Numbered from the stretch's first letter, positions 1 to 9,589 are shown. The stretch: DNA of 64,000 bases from Pseudomonas antarctica (GCF_001647715.1 NZ_CP015600.1:3162001-3226000); one strand, 5' to 3'. Notes: generated from the sequence alone by a model not told the origin. Numbers and translations are program-made.

Positions 1-550
1 ATCGCCGGCGCGTGCGGCGACGCTGCGCCGAGATGCCGAGTGACGGCTGGTTGAACAAGGTGCCGGACGTATCCAGCGTGCGCATCTGGCCGTCCCGGGC
101 GATGCGTTGCAGGCATTGCCGACGAAAGTCGTCCAGCTCGCAGGCTGGGCGCGTTGCGTAGTGGCCGGCGAAACCGGCGAGCAACGCCAGGCCAAAGACC
201 TCACGTACGGGACCCGCCTCCTCAGGTAGCGCCTGCCAGCGCTGGAAGAACTCCACCCCAGCCCGAGTGGTAAAAAAGTAGTGACGCTGCAAAGGCGAAC
301 GGCGCCAGTCAGCGGCGCCGGGCCACGCGGTGGTCATTGCGGTTTCATCCACCCAGGCCACCACCGCAAACAGCGATTCGCGAACCCATGCCTCGACGTA
401 ACCGCGCTCACGGGCGCGACCGGCCGCCACTTCCAGCTGGTTGATAAGGAGTGCTGTGGCGGTGGCGGCCGACGCCGCAGGATCGGCGAACACGGCCCGA
501 GTGCGTTCAAAGATGCCGACCCAGCAGTCGGCCAAGCGACCTTCGTTCAT
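1..550 (-). CDS. tssL: TssL / DotU (IcmH) family T6SS membrane protein, 3' end cut by window edge
   Basis: Component of the T6SS inner-membrane complex (with TssM and TssJ), which anchors the sheath and tube to the envelope. Translating the minus strand from ATG at 550 gives an open frame to the window edge, beginning MNEGRLADCWVGIF, with the DotU-type helical segments AWVRESLFAVVAWVDETAM and LQRHYFFTTRAGVEFFQRW. The start overlaps the tssK stop as ATGA, which fixes it and implies translational coupling. The C-terminal part, including the membrane anchor and any OmpA-like or PG-binding extension, lies outside the window. Family assignment is by recognition of the DotU cytoplasmic fold residues and by position directly after tssJ-tssK. 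Confidence 0.9.
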   Translation of the reverse strand, partial: MNEGRLADCWVGIFERTRAVFADPAASAATATALLINQLEVAAGRARERGYVEAWVRESLFAVVAWVDETAMTTAWPGAADWRRSPLQRHYFFTTRAGVEFFQRWQALPEEAGPVREVFGLALLAGFAGHYATRPACELDDFRRQCLQRIARDGQMRTLDTSGTLFNQPSLGISAQRRRTRRR

Positions 551-1932
551 GCGCGTACCACCACCAGCTCGACCAGCATGTCTGCCGGGGCGTTGGGCAT
601 AAACAATGCGGCTGCCTGGGTGCTGCAGACTTTTTCCCAGGCTTCGCTCAGTGGCTCCAGGCGGTAATAAAGCGCTCCGGGACGACGGGGCATGCCTTGC
701 GGCGGCACTTGCAGGTAAATCAGCTCGACCCCCGGCAATGCACGGTTGATCAGGTCCGGCATGTCCTGCGGCGCACCCAACTTGCCATCCAGTTCCAGCT
801 GCTGCGCGAGTCGCGTCGGATCACCATCGCTGCGGACCACCAGGTAATAGCGGTGGCGCGGGCCGAGAAATGCGTCCGGCAAGCTGCTTTGGAATAACCC
901 CTCGCTGGGCAGCAACCGCACCAGGAGTTCTGAACCGACGCTGATCTCGTTAAGCAATTGGCCGATCAACCCGGCAGCCAGGGTAATGGCCTGGCCGGAG
1001 GTTTCATGCTGATAGGACGTCAGCAGCGATCGACCGTCGCGGGTTTGCCCCAGCATGTCGCAGCGCTCGCTGAACACACTGAGTTCGCCGATCAATTGAC
1101 GCAGCGTCCCATACACCTGCCACGGCGAGACTTGTGGCGTCTCCAGCAAGTGAGTCAGCAATGGGCCATAACGGTTGAGGATCACCAATGCCAGCAAATT
1201 GTGCGTGTGTGCGGCATCGAAGTCGCCGTAACGCGCGTCGCCGGATTGCTTGAACACCTCCAGCTGGCGGGCTCGGCCGACCAATTCGTCACGGGTGTCT
1301 CGCAACGTTTGCATCAACGCCGGCGAGGCACCGATCATCACGCAAGGTGCGATGTAACGCTCGGCCAAATGAATGCGGTCACCGTCGTGCTCCAACCGCG
1401 CGATAGGCAGCAAGTCATAGGCGCCGAGGTTGTCCAGTTCATCTTCCCAGAACAAGCGCAAAACGTAGGACATTTGCCGCACCAGCGCTTCGGGGGCGTC
1501 GCCGTGACGATCATTCAGTGTGTGCGGGTCGGCCCTTACGGCAAAACGCACGTTGGCTTTTTGGGCGTCTTGCAGGTCTTCGAACACCTGGGCATCCGGT
1601 TCGCCCGGCTGGCTGCGCTTGAGGCCGACATACAGCGTGCGGCTGTCGCTGACAAAGTCTGCAAGCGCCAGCGGGCGGCATTCCAGTGAGGCGTTGCCGG
1701 GGTATTCGACCAGGCTGCCGTCGGTAAACCGCACCGACAGTTGTTCAACCCGACATTGACGCGACGCCAGTGCAGCATCATTCAAACACATCGATATCAG
1801 CCCCCAGGCATGGGGTTGTTGGCAGGCGAGGGTCCTCGTCACGAGGCTTTCCAGGCGAGCGTCATTCTGCTGAAAGTGCTGCGGCTGCAGGAACAGGCCT
1901 TGATGCCAGTAGAGCGGTTTGTCGATGTTCAT
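547..1932 (-). CDS. tssK: TssK, T6SS baseplate protein
   Basis: TssK links the T6SS baseplate (TssEFG) to the membrane complex. The protein starts MNIDKPLYWHQGLFLQPQHFQQ, the highly typical N-terminal shell-domain motif of TssK; full length is about 461 residues, close to the usual 440-450. A longer frame opens at 1962, but ATG at 1932 has a GAGGTG ribosome site about 6-11 bases upstream and begins at the conserved N-terminus, so I use it. The stop overlaps the tssL start. It sits third from the left in the tss operon, after tssJ (40-bp gap). Confidence 0.95.
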   Translation of the reverse strand: MNIDKPLYWHQGLFLQPQHFQQNDARLESLVTRTLACQQPHAWGLISMCLNDAALASRQCRVEQLSVRFTDGSLVEYPGNASLECRPLALADFVSDSRTLYVGLKRSQPGEPDAQVFEDLQDAQKANVRFAVRADPHTLNDRHGDAPEALVRQMSYVLRLFWEDELDNLGAYDLLPIARLEHDGDRIHLAERYIAPCVMIGASPALMQTLRDTRDELVGRARQLEVFKQSGDARYGDFDAAHTHNLLALVILNRYGPLLTHLLETPQVSPWQVYGTLRQLIGELSVFSERCDMLGQTRDGRSLLTSYQHETSGQAITLAAGLIGQLLNEISVGSELLVRLLPSEGLFQSSLPDAFLGPRHRYYLVVRSDGDPTRLAQQLELDGKLGAPQDMPDLINRALPGVELIYLQVPPQGMPRRPGALYYRLEPLSEAWEKVCSTQAAALFMPNAPADMLVELVVVRA

Positions 1933-1972
1933 AGGGCACCTCGACAGAGAGGGGAAACACACGGAACACCGA

Positions 1973-2599
1973 TCATTGGCCGGCGCCAGTCAGGCTGACT
2001 TCGCCTTCGACGGGTTGCTCGGTCAACGGTTTTTCCAGCTGGCTTTGCTGGCTGCGCAACAGTGCGTCAGGCCCCAGCAACAGGTTGATGGCCAGCGTTT
2101 TCGGGCGGGCGGTCCAGGTTTTACTGAAAAAGCCTGTGGAGGCCACGTCCACGCCAATCCGGTAGAGCTTGACGCTGCGCTGCGGGTCCAAGTGGGCATA
2201 GCCGGCGCTGATGCCGACCATTTTTGCCCCCTCCAGGCGTGGCAAACGCACGGTGCGGGTCTGTCCCGGCTCGATAAACAGGCGTGTCAGGCCGATCAGG
2301 TCCGGTGGAGCGCTGTTCATCAGCAACAGCTTGCTCAGTTGCTGGCTGCTGCCGGTGTAGGCACTGAAGGCGTTCGGTTGAGCGAACTGGGTCACGACCA
2401 GCAGGAGGGTGTGTGCCTGGCCGTCGTATTGGTTGAGGTCTTTGTCGGCGGTCAGCGTGAGTTCAATGCTGCCATTGGCGTAGTTCCACTTCAGCTCGTT
2501 CAACGCCTGTTGCTGCGGTGTCGGACCGTTACTGCTACAGGCTGTGAGCAACACGCCGAGCAACAGCACCGCTAGGGGTTTAAGCGCCACTGTGTTCAT
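1973..2599 (-). CDS. tssJ: TssJ, T6SS outer-membrane lipoprotein
   Basis: TssJ is the outer-membrane lipoprotein that binds periplasmic TssM. The N-terminus MNTVALKPLAVLLLGVLLTAC is a lipoprotein signal with lipobox L18-T-A-C21. The mature part is a beta-rich domain of the VasD/Lip type, with the conserved stretch on pilot-lipoprotein behaviour (LTRLFIEPGQTRTVRLPRL, around residues 104-122). At 208 residues it is slightly longer than the usual 150-190. The start overlaps the stop of the upstream PAAR-like gene as ATGA. Placement between the spike module and tssK is typical of this operon type. Confidence 0.9.
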   Translation of the reverse strand: MNTVALKPLAVLLLGVLLTACSSNGPTPQQQALNELKWNYANGSIELTLTADKDLNQYDGQAHTLLLVVTQFAQPNAFSAYTGSSQQLSKLLLMNSAPPDLIGLTRLFIEPGQTRTVRLPRLEGAKMVGISAGYAHLDPQRSVKLYRIGVDVASTGFFSKTWTARPKTLAINLLLGPDALLRSQQSQLEKPLTEQPVEGEVSLTGAGQ

Positions 2600-3003
2600 C
2601 TCATCACCAGCACTTTGGTCTGGCCAGGCGCGCTGACCATGCCCACGGTATTCTGAGGGGCGCCGTTATGCCCGGTCAGGCAGGTCACTCGCACGGCAGG
2701 TTTACCGCCGACCGTGACGCAGGTGCTGGCGTTGAGAAAGGTCATTTCGCCCATGATCCGGCCACTGAGCAGGCCGCCTGCGGCACCGGGTTGATCGCCA
2801 TTGCTGATCGTCACTTTGCTCATCAGCGTCATCGCTGGCATGCCCATCACCAGCACGTTTGACATCAGGCCGCCGGGGTCGGCCATGCGGGTGTCGGCGG
2901 TGTTGGGATAGGGCATGGGCAAAGGCCCGGTCGGGGTTGGTGTGTTGCACATGTCGGGGGCGGTGGCGGTGGCCACTGCGCCATCATTCGTCAGCATGAA
3001 CAT
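2596..3003 (-). CDS. DUF4150 (PAAR-like) T6SS spike-tip protein
   Basis: Predicted tip protein that sharpens the VgrG spike. Starting at ATG 3003 (AGGAG about 6 bases upstream) gives 135 residues beginning MFMLTNDGAV, followed by NTPTPTGPLPMPYPNTA and repeated Gly/Met-rich turns such as GGLMSNVLVMGMPA. These features belong to the DUF4150/PAAR-like family. It has no C-terminal toxin extension, so it is a bare tip. A frame opening at 3084 overlaps the DUF3540 gene and lacks a ribosome site, so it is not used. The gap to the DUF3540 gene is about 11 bp and the overlap with tssJ is 4 bp, which places it inside the operon. Confidence 0.85.
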   Translation of the reverse strand: MFMLTNDGAVATATAPDMCNTPTPTGPLPMPYPNTADTRMADPGGLMSNVLVMGMPAMTLMSKVTISNGDQPGAAGGLLSGRIMGEMTFLNASTCVTVGGKPAVRVTCLTGHNGAPQNTVGMVSAPGQTKVLVMR

Positions 3004-3013
3004 GGGAAGACTC

Positions 3014-3664
3014 CTAACCGAGTTTGATGCGCTGGCCATCCAGCGCGACGGTGATATCGGCGAACAGGTCAAGGGTTTCGCCACGCAATTGCCAATCGTT
3101 TTTCACCTGCTGGCTGACCGAGCCCGCGTACAGCTCTTCGTGCCCTTCCACGCGGCGGCGGCTGTCGCCGAACTCGGCGGTATGGACCTGCACGGTCTGG
3201 TGAGCGTGCAACGCCGTGTCATGGCGTTGCAGCCAATGGCTGTCGGCGCGTTCACCGCTGACCTGCAGCGTTTGGGTCGTCAGGCACGCGTGGGTGCTGT
3301 GCAGCAGGACGTTAGCGCTGCGCACGGCAAGTGCCGCGCCGGCGTCCAGGCTAATACCGTCCCGCGCCTCTATATGCAGCGCACCTGCCGGCAAGTGCAG
3401 GTGCAGGTCGCCGTCCACACTCAAGCGGGCGGGCGTGCTGCTGTCGCGCTCCAGTACGGTGAGGACGTAGCCGCTCGTACCCTCCACGCAGATCAGCACC
3501 GCATCCCCGAGTGCCGGACGCAACAGGCAACCGGCCGCGGGCTTGAGCCAGTAACGGCGCCCGTCGGTACTGACGACACCAAAACGCTCGCCATCCTCGG
3601 CATTGATCCGCCCATGGTGCAACGTGGCCGGGCATTGACTGTGCTGCGGGGCTTGCAGTGGCAT
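3014..3664 (-). CDS. DUF3540 domain protein of the T6SS spike module
   Basis: DUF3540 proteins are found next to DUF2169 and DUF4150 genes in T6SS loci; they are thought to help assemble the spike, but no activity is established. From ATG 3664 (AAGGAG upstream) the 216-residue product starts MPLQAPQHSQCPATLHHGRI. It has repetitive beta-strand text in the second half (DGDLHLHLPAGALHIEARDG), resembling the beta-helix needle of VgrG/gp5. This suggests a spike-like or spike-scaffold protein, which is inference. The longer frame to 3823 overlaps the pentapeptide gene and is rejected. It sits 11 bp downstream of that gene. Confidence 0.75.
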   Translation of the reverse strand: MPLQAPQHSQCPATLHHGRINAEDGERFGVVSTDGRRYWLKPAAGCLLRPALGDAVLICVEGTSGYVLTVLERDSSTPARLSVDGDLHLHLPAGALHIEARDGISLDAGAALAVRSANVLLHSTHACLTTQTLQVSGERADSHWLQRHDTALHAHQTVQVHTAEFGDSRRRVEGHEELYAGSVSQQVKNDWQLRGETLDLFADITVALDGQRIKLG

Positions 3665-3674
3665 GGTGTTCTCC

Positions 3675-4622
3675 TTACAGCGTCGGCTGCCAACGATCGG
3701 CGGCCAGGCGCAGCGGGTCGGTAGGGCGAATGTCGTCGAGCCGCGCGCCTTTCCACTGACAGTTGTCCAGTTCGGCGGCGTGCAGGTTGGCGCCAAACAG
3801 GTCGGCATCGGTGAAGTCGGCACCGCAGGCGCGCAGATAGATGCATTGGGCGTAGCGCAGGCGGGCCCGCAAGAACTGCGCGCCGGGCAGCACTGCGCCG
3901 TTCAGGTTGGCCTGGACCAAGCCACTGTCGGTGAAGTCGGCAGCGTTCAGCCGCGCGTCGGTAAAGATGGCCTGGATGAGGTTCGTGGCGATGAACCGCA
4001 CTCGAGCGCCCTGGCATTGGAACAGCGACAGGGCACGGGTTTCGGCGTGGCTCAGGTCAACATCGGTCAGGCTGCTGCGATCAAAGGCACATTGCTCAAG
4101 GTGTGCGTCGATCAGGTAGAGGTTGCGCAGCAGGCTGTCGGTCACGCGCACCTGCTGCCATTGCGCCGAGCTGGCATCGGCATCACACAGGCTGACATGG
4201 TCCAGTTGGCATTGGCGCATGATGCTGCCGCGCAAATTGGGCACTGAGAATGCGCAGTCAATGAAACTCAGGTTGCTGACACTGGCTTCGTTGAGGTTCA
4301 ACCCAACGGCCTCGCAGCGTAACCAACGGCCACCGTCGAGGGTTGCCGTGGCCAGGTTTGCCCCATCGAATTGGCAGTTTCTGAAGTCGACCTGACGCAA
4401 CTGGCTGCGAGAAAAGTGGCTCCCCGCCAGTTGGCAGTCGACCCAGGTACAGGCCTCCAGGTCGGCGTCGTTGAAGCAGGCGTTGCGCGCGTCGACCTGC
4501 TCCAGGCGCGCATGGCGCAGCGCAACGCCCCGGAAGTCACCATCGGCCAGGCACAGGTCGCGCAGCACGCCACCCTCGGCGACGCGCGCGCGCAGCTGTT
4601 CGGCGGTCATTGATTCAGACAT
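3675..4622 (-). CDS. Pentapeptide-repeat protein of the T6SS spike module
   Basis: The 315-residue protein is built almost throughout from pentapeptide repeats of A(D/N)LXX type (for example ANLATATLDG, ADFTDSGLVQANLNGAVL, ADLFGANLHAAEL), which fold as a right-handed quadrilateral beta-helix. In T6SS loci such proteins sit beside DUF2169 and vgrG and are thought to act as loading or assembly factors; the exact role here is unknown. ATG 4622 overlaps the upstream DUF2169 gene by 8 bp; a second ATG at 4610 is also possible. The repeat start at about residue 20 allows either choice. Confidence 0.85.
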   Translation of the reverse strand: MSESMTAEQLRARVAEGGVLRDLCLADGDFRGVALRHARLEQVDARNACFNDADLEACTWVDCQLAGSHFSRSQLRQVDFRNCQFDGANLATATLDGGRWLRCEAVGLNLNEASVSNLSFIDCAFSVPNLRGSIMRQCQLDHVSLCDADASSAQWQQVRVTDSLLRNLYLIDAHLEQCAFDRSSLTDVDLSHAETRALSLFQCQGARVRFIATNLIQAIFTDARLNAADFTDSGLVQANLNGAVLPGAQFLRARLRYAQCIYLRACGADFTDADLFGANLHAAELDNCQWKGARLDDIRPTDPLRLAADRWQPTL

Positions 4623-7008
4623 GTTCGAGTTCCTCGGGTAATCGGCAATAGCTCAATAAAGCGCCTTCCAGGCGGGCCCCGACACCTCGGGCGCCTTCGC
4701 TGACGACCGCATGCAGATTGCAGTCGCGCAGGTCGGCCTGATCCAGTCGGACTTTGCGTAGGCGGGCTTGCTGCAAGTTGGCGCCCACCCACTGTATTTG
4801 GCAGAGGTCACTGCCGGTGAAGTCGGCATTGCGCGCGTCCAGGCGATAACCCTGGCTGCTGCGCAAGTCGCAGCGAATGAGCAGGGCGTTGTGCAGGTGG
4901 CTGCCCCGCAGGCTTGCCCCCATCAGTGACGCGTCTTGCAGGCTGGCATTCGCAAGGTCTGCGTTATCCAGGCGAATGCCGGGCAACTGGCAACCCAGGT
5001 CCAGTTGCAGTTCGGCGGCGCGGGCATTGGTCAGGTCGATGTCCTGGCCTTCGACCCCTGACCACGCTGCCGCGTGCAGGCCGGCGCCGGCCAGCCGCGC
5101 ATGGTCCAACAGGCAGTCGCGCAGACGTGTTTTGGCTAACTGCGCTTCGCGCAAGTCGATCTGCCGCAAGTCGCAATTTTTTAGGGTGCTGCCGGTCAGG
5201 TCGATACCTGGCCAATGCGCAGCAGCCAGCACACAGTGATCAAACGAACAGCGGTGCAGTACCGCACCGGCCAAATCACTGGCAGACAGGTCCAGGCCGA
5301 CAAAACGTGCGCCTTCCAGGCGGTCACCCCGGGCGTGGGCAGCTTCGAGCAACGCACGAGTCCAGGGACCGGCCTCAGGGGTTACGGTGTCGCCGCCGGC
5401 AGGAGGGGGCGGCGATGGCTTTTTTGGCGGACTGGCCGCCGGCAATTTCGCCCGCAGTGCCTGCATCTTCGCGTTGATCTGCTGCTCTGTCTCACGCATC
5501 TCTTGCAAACCGGCGCTCAGTTGCGCGCGCAATGAGGCTTTGCGTGACGCCGGCAGGGGCAGTGGGTCAAGACTGGACATTGGGTCTGTCTTGACGGGGC
5601 GCGGCGCGTTTTGTTCAACCTGTCTGATCGCCTCGCGCAGCGCCTCAGGCTTCATGTTCAGGCGTACCGCTGTCTCGTCGAGGAACTTCTCGGTTGCCGC
5701 CTCCGCGTGTTCAATGCTGGTTTGGATGCTCGCTTTGAGGGCGGCCGGGTTAAACGGCCGGACCTCGGCCGGCGGGCGTTGCGCCAGTGCGGTGAGGTTA
5801 GGCGCAGTCGCCGGGTACTCCGCCGGGTTCAACGGTTTGCCGAAGCGTTTGCCCACGTCGCCAGCGCAGGCCAATACCCTGGCTTGTTCGGCGGCGAAGG
5901 CCGCGTAACGGGCATTTATCGAGGCCTGCATACGGTGAATGATGGCGTCTTTGTCGACCGTTGCAGGCGGTATTGGCATGGCCGCAGGAGGCGGCTTGAC
6001 CGCGGGCCAGAGTTTTTCGCAGCAGGCTGCGGCGGTTTCGCTTGGCGCGTCGCGGTGTTCATACACGGCGCCCAACTGAGCAATATCGGCGCCGTCAAGA
6101 TCGGCCACGTTGACCTCGGCCCGGTACAGCAGCAACACCCGCTCAACGTCGGGGAATAGCCACACCGTGTCCAGGTCCAGGGGTGGCTCTTCGATCTGTT
6201 GTGCCGGTGCCGCTCGCTTGAGAAACACCCGGGCACGGAATGCGGGCAACGTACCGCGGATTTGCGCATGCTGAGGGTGCATGCCGTCAACGCTCCAGGC
6301 TTCGTTGCCTGCCCAATAACCTGGGTTGCATTGGTCCTGAGCGACTTCATCAAACCAGCGAGCGTCACAATCCAGAGGCGGGCAGGGTGCCCGGCGTGCT
6401 GTCCAGTGTTCATCGCAGGTGCCCCACAAATCGCGGCGTTCACGGCATTGCGGCGGCAGCGGACGCAGGCTGGCAATTGGCAGCGTCTGGCCGGGTACCC
6501 GCAGGGGCAAGTGTTCGTTTTCGATTTGCGGCAACGGCATGCCCACGCTGCTGTCGGGGTCCGCCAGATAGCCGCTGCCTTCGGGATTATCTGCCCAGCC
6601 GGCGCCGCCGAACGCGTGCTGCAAATCCAACGGCAAACGCAGGAGCGGGCCCGTTGGACGCGCGGTGAGGCCGAGCACCCCGCGCTCCCAGCACCTTGGC
6701 GGGTGCAGGTGCAAGGTTTTACTGATGCTTGCGATGCGCACGCGTACGGCCATGCCCGTGTGTTGCTGCTCAGGCGTCAGAGGGTACGCGTCGCCATGCA
6801 CGGCGAAACTGCCACGGGCCTTTTTCAAACCACTGTCGAACGGCTGTTTGTCGAAGCGCTGGCTGAGCCAGGGCAATGCATGTTCAGCGGCCAGCACCTG
6901 ATGGTCGGCACCGAACAGCAGGCCCACGGTAATTGCCAGGGTGGCAGGCCGTGGCCCCTGTTGACGGGCCAGGGTCAGCAGACTCATGTCGGAATAGGAA
7001 AGGTGCAT
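4615..7008 (-). CDS. DUF2169 + pentapeptide-repeat protein, T6SS effector-loading candidate
   Basis: A 797-residue two-part protein. Residues 1-330 carry a DUF2169 domain (PFDSGLKKARGSFAVHGDAYPL near 55-75; ADNPEGSGYLADP near 140). The middle is Ala/Pro-rich and probably helical or linker. Residues from about 560 to the end are pentapeptide repeats (ADLANASLQDASLMGASL). DUF2169 proteins encoded beside vgrG and PAAR genes are regarded as adaptors that load cargo onto the spike, so this is the best candidate for an effector-handling factor here. It lies 28 bp downstream of vgrG and overlaps the second pentapeptide gene by 8 bp. Confidence 0.85.
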   Translation of the reverse strand: MHLSYSDMSLLTLARQQGPRPATLAITVGLLFGADHQVLAAEHALPWLSQRFDKQPFDSGLKKARGSFAVHGDAYPLTPEQQHTGMAVRVRIASISKTLHLHPPRCWERGVLGLTARPTGPLLRLPLDLQHAFGGAGWADNPEGSGYLADPDSSVGMPLPQIENEHLPLRVPGQTLPIASLRPLPPQCRERRDLWGTCDEHWTARRAPCPPLDCDARWFDEVAQDQCNPGYWAGNEAWSVDGMHPQHAQIRGTLPAFRARVFLKRAAPAQQIEEPPLDLDTVWLFPDVERVLLLYRAEVNVADLDGADIAQLGAVYEHRDAPSETAAACCEKLWPAVKPPPAAMPIPPATVDKDAIIHRMQASINARYAAFAAEQARVLACAGDVGKRFGKPLNPAEYPATAPNLTALAQRPPAEVRPFNPAALKASIQTSIEHAEAATEKFLDETAVRLNMKPEALREAIRQVEQNAPRPVKTDPMSSLDPLPLPASRKASLRAQLSAGLQEMRETEQQINAKMQALRAKLPAASPPKKPSPPPPAGGDTVTPEAGPWTRALLEAAHARGDRLEGARFVGLDLSASDLAGAVLHRCSFDHCVLAAAHWPGIDLTGSTLKNCDLRQIDLREAQLAKTRLRDCLLDHARLAGAGLHAAAWSGVEGQDIDLTNARAAELQLDLGCQLPGIRLDNADLANASLQDASLMGASLRGSHLHNALLIRCDLRSSQGYRLDARNADFTGSDLCQIQWVGANLQQARLRKVRLDQADLRDCNLHAVVSEGARGVGARLEGALLSYCRLPEELEHV

Positions 7009-7036
7009 GCTTGAACCCTCGTCAGGAAGAAACGCT

Positions 7037-9589
7037 TTAAGGCTCGAAGTTGTCGACTACCTGGAGTGCCGCATTGGCCCCGTCGTCCAACCCTCTGGCG
7101 ACCGCCTCAGCCATTTCGTTGAGCACCTCAAAGGCTTTGAGCCGCGCGGTTTCTTCGGCTTCTATCAGCGCTTGCGTCGGCGTGGGAGGGATATAAACGG
7201 CGCCCAACGTTGCATTGGTCGCACTCAGTTCGTCGAGGCTGGTGTAGGTGGCTTTCAACTGGGAGGATACGGTCGCGTTTTTGCAGTTGATATCGCCAGC
7301 CACATCGACATTTCCCACGAACCGGGTTTTACCGGTAATGGCCACGTCGCCGTCGATCATGATCGGTTTAGGCGACTGGATCCGAATGCCATCTTGGTTT
7401 AATACGATGGAATGCTCAGCGCATTTCAGCGTGATCGAGGTCGTACCGGTCACCGTGTATAGATCGGCAGTCACCTTGTGCAGCTCTGCTTCAAGTTTTG
7501 AGACGGAGGCCACCGTTTTATCGATGAGCTTCTTGTCTTCGGAAATTGCCGCGACCTTCTTCCCGATCTTTTCCCAGACGTAAGTGAACCCGTTACACGA
7601 CAGTGAAATGCTGACGCCCGACATATTCACGGTGGTCGCTTTTCCTTGCACAGTGAGGCTTCCCTTGGCTCCGCCCAGGCTTGCCTCCAACTGGGCTGCC
7701 GCCGTCTTGAGTGATGTCGAGAAGGTAGGCGCATTGCTGAATTCAGCCTTGGCGCCAAGGTTGAGCCAGTTCGGGCCGCCCCAATTGACACCTGTGTTGA
7801 GTTCCCCCGGTGTTGGTTTGGGTGGCGGAGTCGGCACGGTGGTATCCGGGCCCGAGTCGCTGCCACTGGCTGTCGCCGGGTCCCCGGTGCCCATGGACAA
7901 CGAGTACACGCCGGGCACCTCGTGCGTGAGCGAGGACGATGTCAATTGCATATGGGCGTTGGTGCGCAGTTGCGCGCCGGCGACTTCGCCATTGCCCAGT
8001 GTGAAGGTGCTGTTACCGCCAGGCGCGCCCAGTTTCAGATGGGCGGCCCCAGGGTGGTCTTCCATCGCCAGGAAGTGCCCTCCGGCCGTGGAGAAGCCGC
8101 TCTGAGTGGCGTTACGCTCAATGACCATGCTCGGGTTTTCCGAGTTTGGCACGCAGCCAACGATAATCGGCCGGTCCGGGTCGCCGCCGAGAAATGACAC
8201 CAACACTTCACTGCCTTTGAGCAGCGGAAAGTGCATGCCATGGCTGGAACCGGCAGACAACGACACCCTGCGCAGCCATGCCGAACCCCGAGTGCTGGGT
8301 TTTTGATCGCGGGTAAACGGGAAACGGACTTTGTAGCAGCCGTGCTGGTTGAGCAGGGGCTTGCCGCTGTCGTCGCCATCCACCACGGCACTCAGTACGC
8401 CAAACGCGTTGGGTTTTGGGGTTTCCAGGGGCGGACGGAACTGCACCTCGGCGGGGATCACCAGAAAGCGCGTTTGGGTATCGCGGGCCACGTTATCCTC
8501 GCCCGTAGCGGGCAGTGGTTGTTGCCCGCTGTGGTGCACTTCAAGCACTTGATAAGCCGCATTCATGCAGGGCCGCGCATGCCCGGCCAAGACCATCGAA
8601 CCGCCTGATCGAAGGCCGGTAACATGGCCACTGCCGTGGAACAGCCGATGACGGCATCCCAGCGCCTGGGCACGGCGTTGCGCCAGCCAGATGCCCTGAG
8701 CGTGACTGCCAAAATGCTCACCATAGAGGCCATAGTCGCCGCTGAACGCTGGCGAGGCGCTCGGAGCTTGGGCATCTTCGGCGACGCTACCGGCCGCCAC
8801 CGACGCTGTGCTGTGTAGCGCCAGTTGTGCATTGCTGGCAGAAAAGTCCTGTAGCACCACCTGCTCCGGTTGCACTAGGGTGCGACGGATAAAGGTGTGC
8901 GCTACCGCCTGAAGACCGTTGTTCAGCGCGGTGTCCAAGGGGCGGTACAGCACCGGCAGCACTGTCTTGGGTTGGGCGCTGCGATCACTGCAAATGATCA
9001 GCGCTTCCTGCTGATCCTGCTGCTCGAAGAAGTAGTAGCAGCCGCTGTATTCCAACAGGCGCGACAGAAAGTCGAAGCTGGATTCTTCGTACTGGCAGGT
9101 AAAGTTGGCTTGCGTATGGGGGATGTCGTCGCCCCGCAGGCGTACATCAAAATCGAAGGCGGCCGTGCTGATGCTGTCCGAGCCCGGGCCTTCACGCGTC
9201 AGGTCGGCATTTTTGAGGATGTCGCGGACCAACTCCGGCAGGTTTTTGTCCAGCCAGATTTCGCTGAAGCGCTGCTGGCGGAGTCGAGTGATGCGCGGCT
9301 CCAGCACCACACGGCAATAGTGGTAAAGATCATCGGCGTCCAACAGTTCCACCGACGTGACGATGCCGTGGTACGGGTGAGCAGTGCCCAGGGTGTCAAA
9401 CAGGGTCAGGTGGGCGGCTGCACCGAGCATGGCATCTTCGTTCAGTAACGGGTTCAGCGATGCCAGTACCACCTCGAAGCGATAGGGCCGTGACAACACG
9501 TCTTCACCCTGCCAACGGGCGACCAGCAGGGGTTCCAAGGCGAGCGCGTCACTGAGGAAGGTGCACAGAGGTTGCTCGGTCAATGTCAT
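7037..9589 (-). CDS. vgrG: VgrG (TssI) spike protein
   Basis: Trimeric spike at the tip of the Hcp tube. The 850-residue product has the gp27-like N-terminal half (PLLVARWQGEDVLSRPYRFEVVLAS near residue 20; YEESSFDFLSRLLEYSGCYYFFE near 165-190). It also has the gp5 OB-fold region (GCYKVRFPF, SAWLRRVSLSAGSSHGMHFPLLKGSEVLVSFLGGDPDRPIIVG near 410-470) and a long beta-helical C-terminal part ending in a DUF2345-like stretch. A Pro/Gly-rich joint is near residue 575. I see no recognisable toxin domain after the needle, so it looks structural or a carrier rather than clearly evolved. It lies 91 bp downstream of clpV, the widest gap in this part of the operon. Confidence 0.93.
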   Translation of the reverse strand: MTLTEQPLCTFLSDALALEPLLVARWQGEDVLSRPYRFEVVLASLNPLLNEDAMLGAAAHLTLFDTLGTAHPYHGIVTSVELLDADDLYHYCRVVLEPRITRLRQQRFSEIWLDKNLPELVRDILKNADLTREGPGSDSISTAAFDFDVRLRGDDIPHTQANFTCQYEESSFDFLSRLLEYSGCYYFFEQQDQQEALIICSDRSAQPKTVLPVLYRPLDTALNNGLQAVAHTFIRRTLVQPEQVVLQDFSASNAQLALHSTASVAAGSVAEDAQAPSASPAFSGDYGLYGEHFGSHAQGIWLAQRRAQALGCRHRLFHGSGHVTGLRSGGSMVLAGHARPCMNAAYQVLEVHHSGQQPLPATGEDNVARDTQTRFLVIPAEVQFRPPLETPKPNAFGVLSAVVDGDDSGKPLLNQHGCYKVRFPFTRDQKPSTRGSAWLRRVSLSAGSSHGMHFPLLKGSEVLVSFLGGDPDRPIIVGCVPNSENPSMVIERNATQSGFSTAGGHFLAMEDHPGAAHLKLGAPGGNSTFTLGNGEVAGAQLRTNAHMQLTSSSLTHEVPGVYSLSMGTGDPATASGSDSGPDTTVPTPPPKPTPGELNTGVNWGGPNWLNLGAKAEFSNAPTFSTSLKTAAAQLEASLGGAKGSLTVQGKATTVNMSGVSISLSCNGFTYVWEKIGKKVAAISEDKKLIDKTVASVSKLEAELHKVTADLYTVTGTTSITLKCAEHSIVLNQDGIRIQSPKPIMIDGDVAITGKTRFVGNVDVAGDINCKNATVSSQLKATYTSLDELSATNATLGAVYIPPTPTQALIEAEETARLKAFEVLNEMAEAVARGLDDGANAALQVVDNFEP

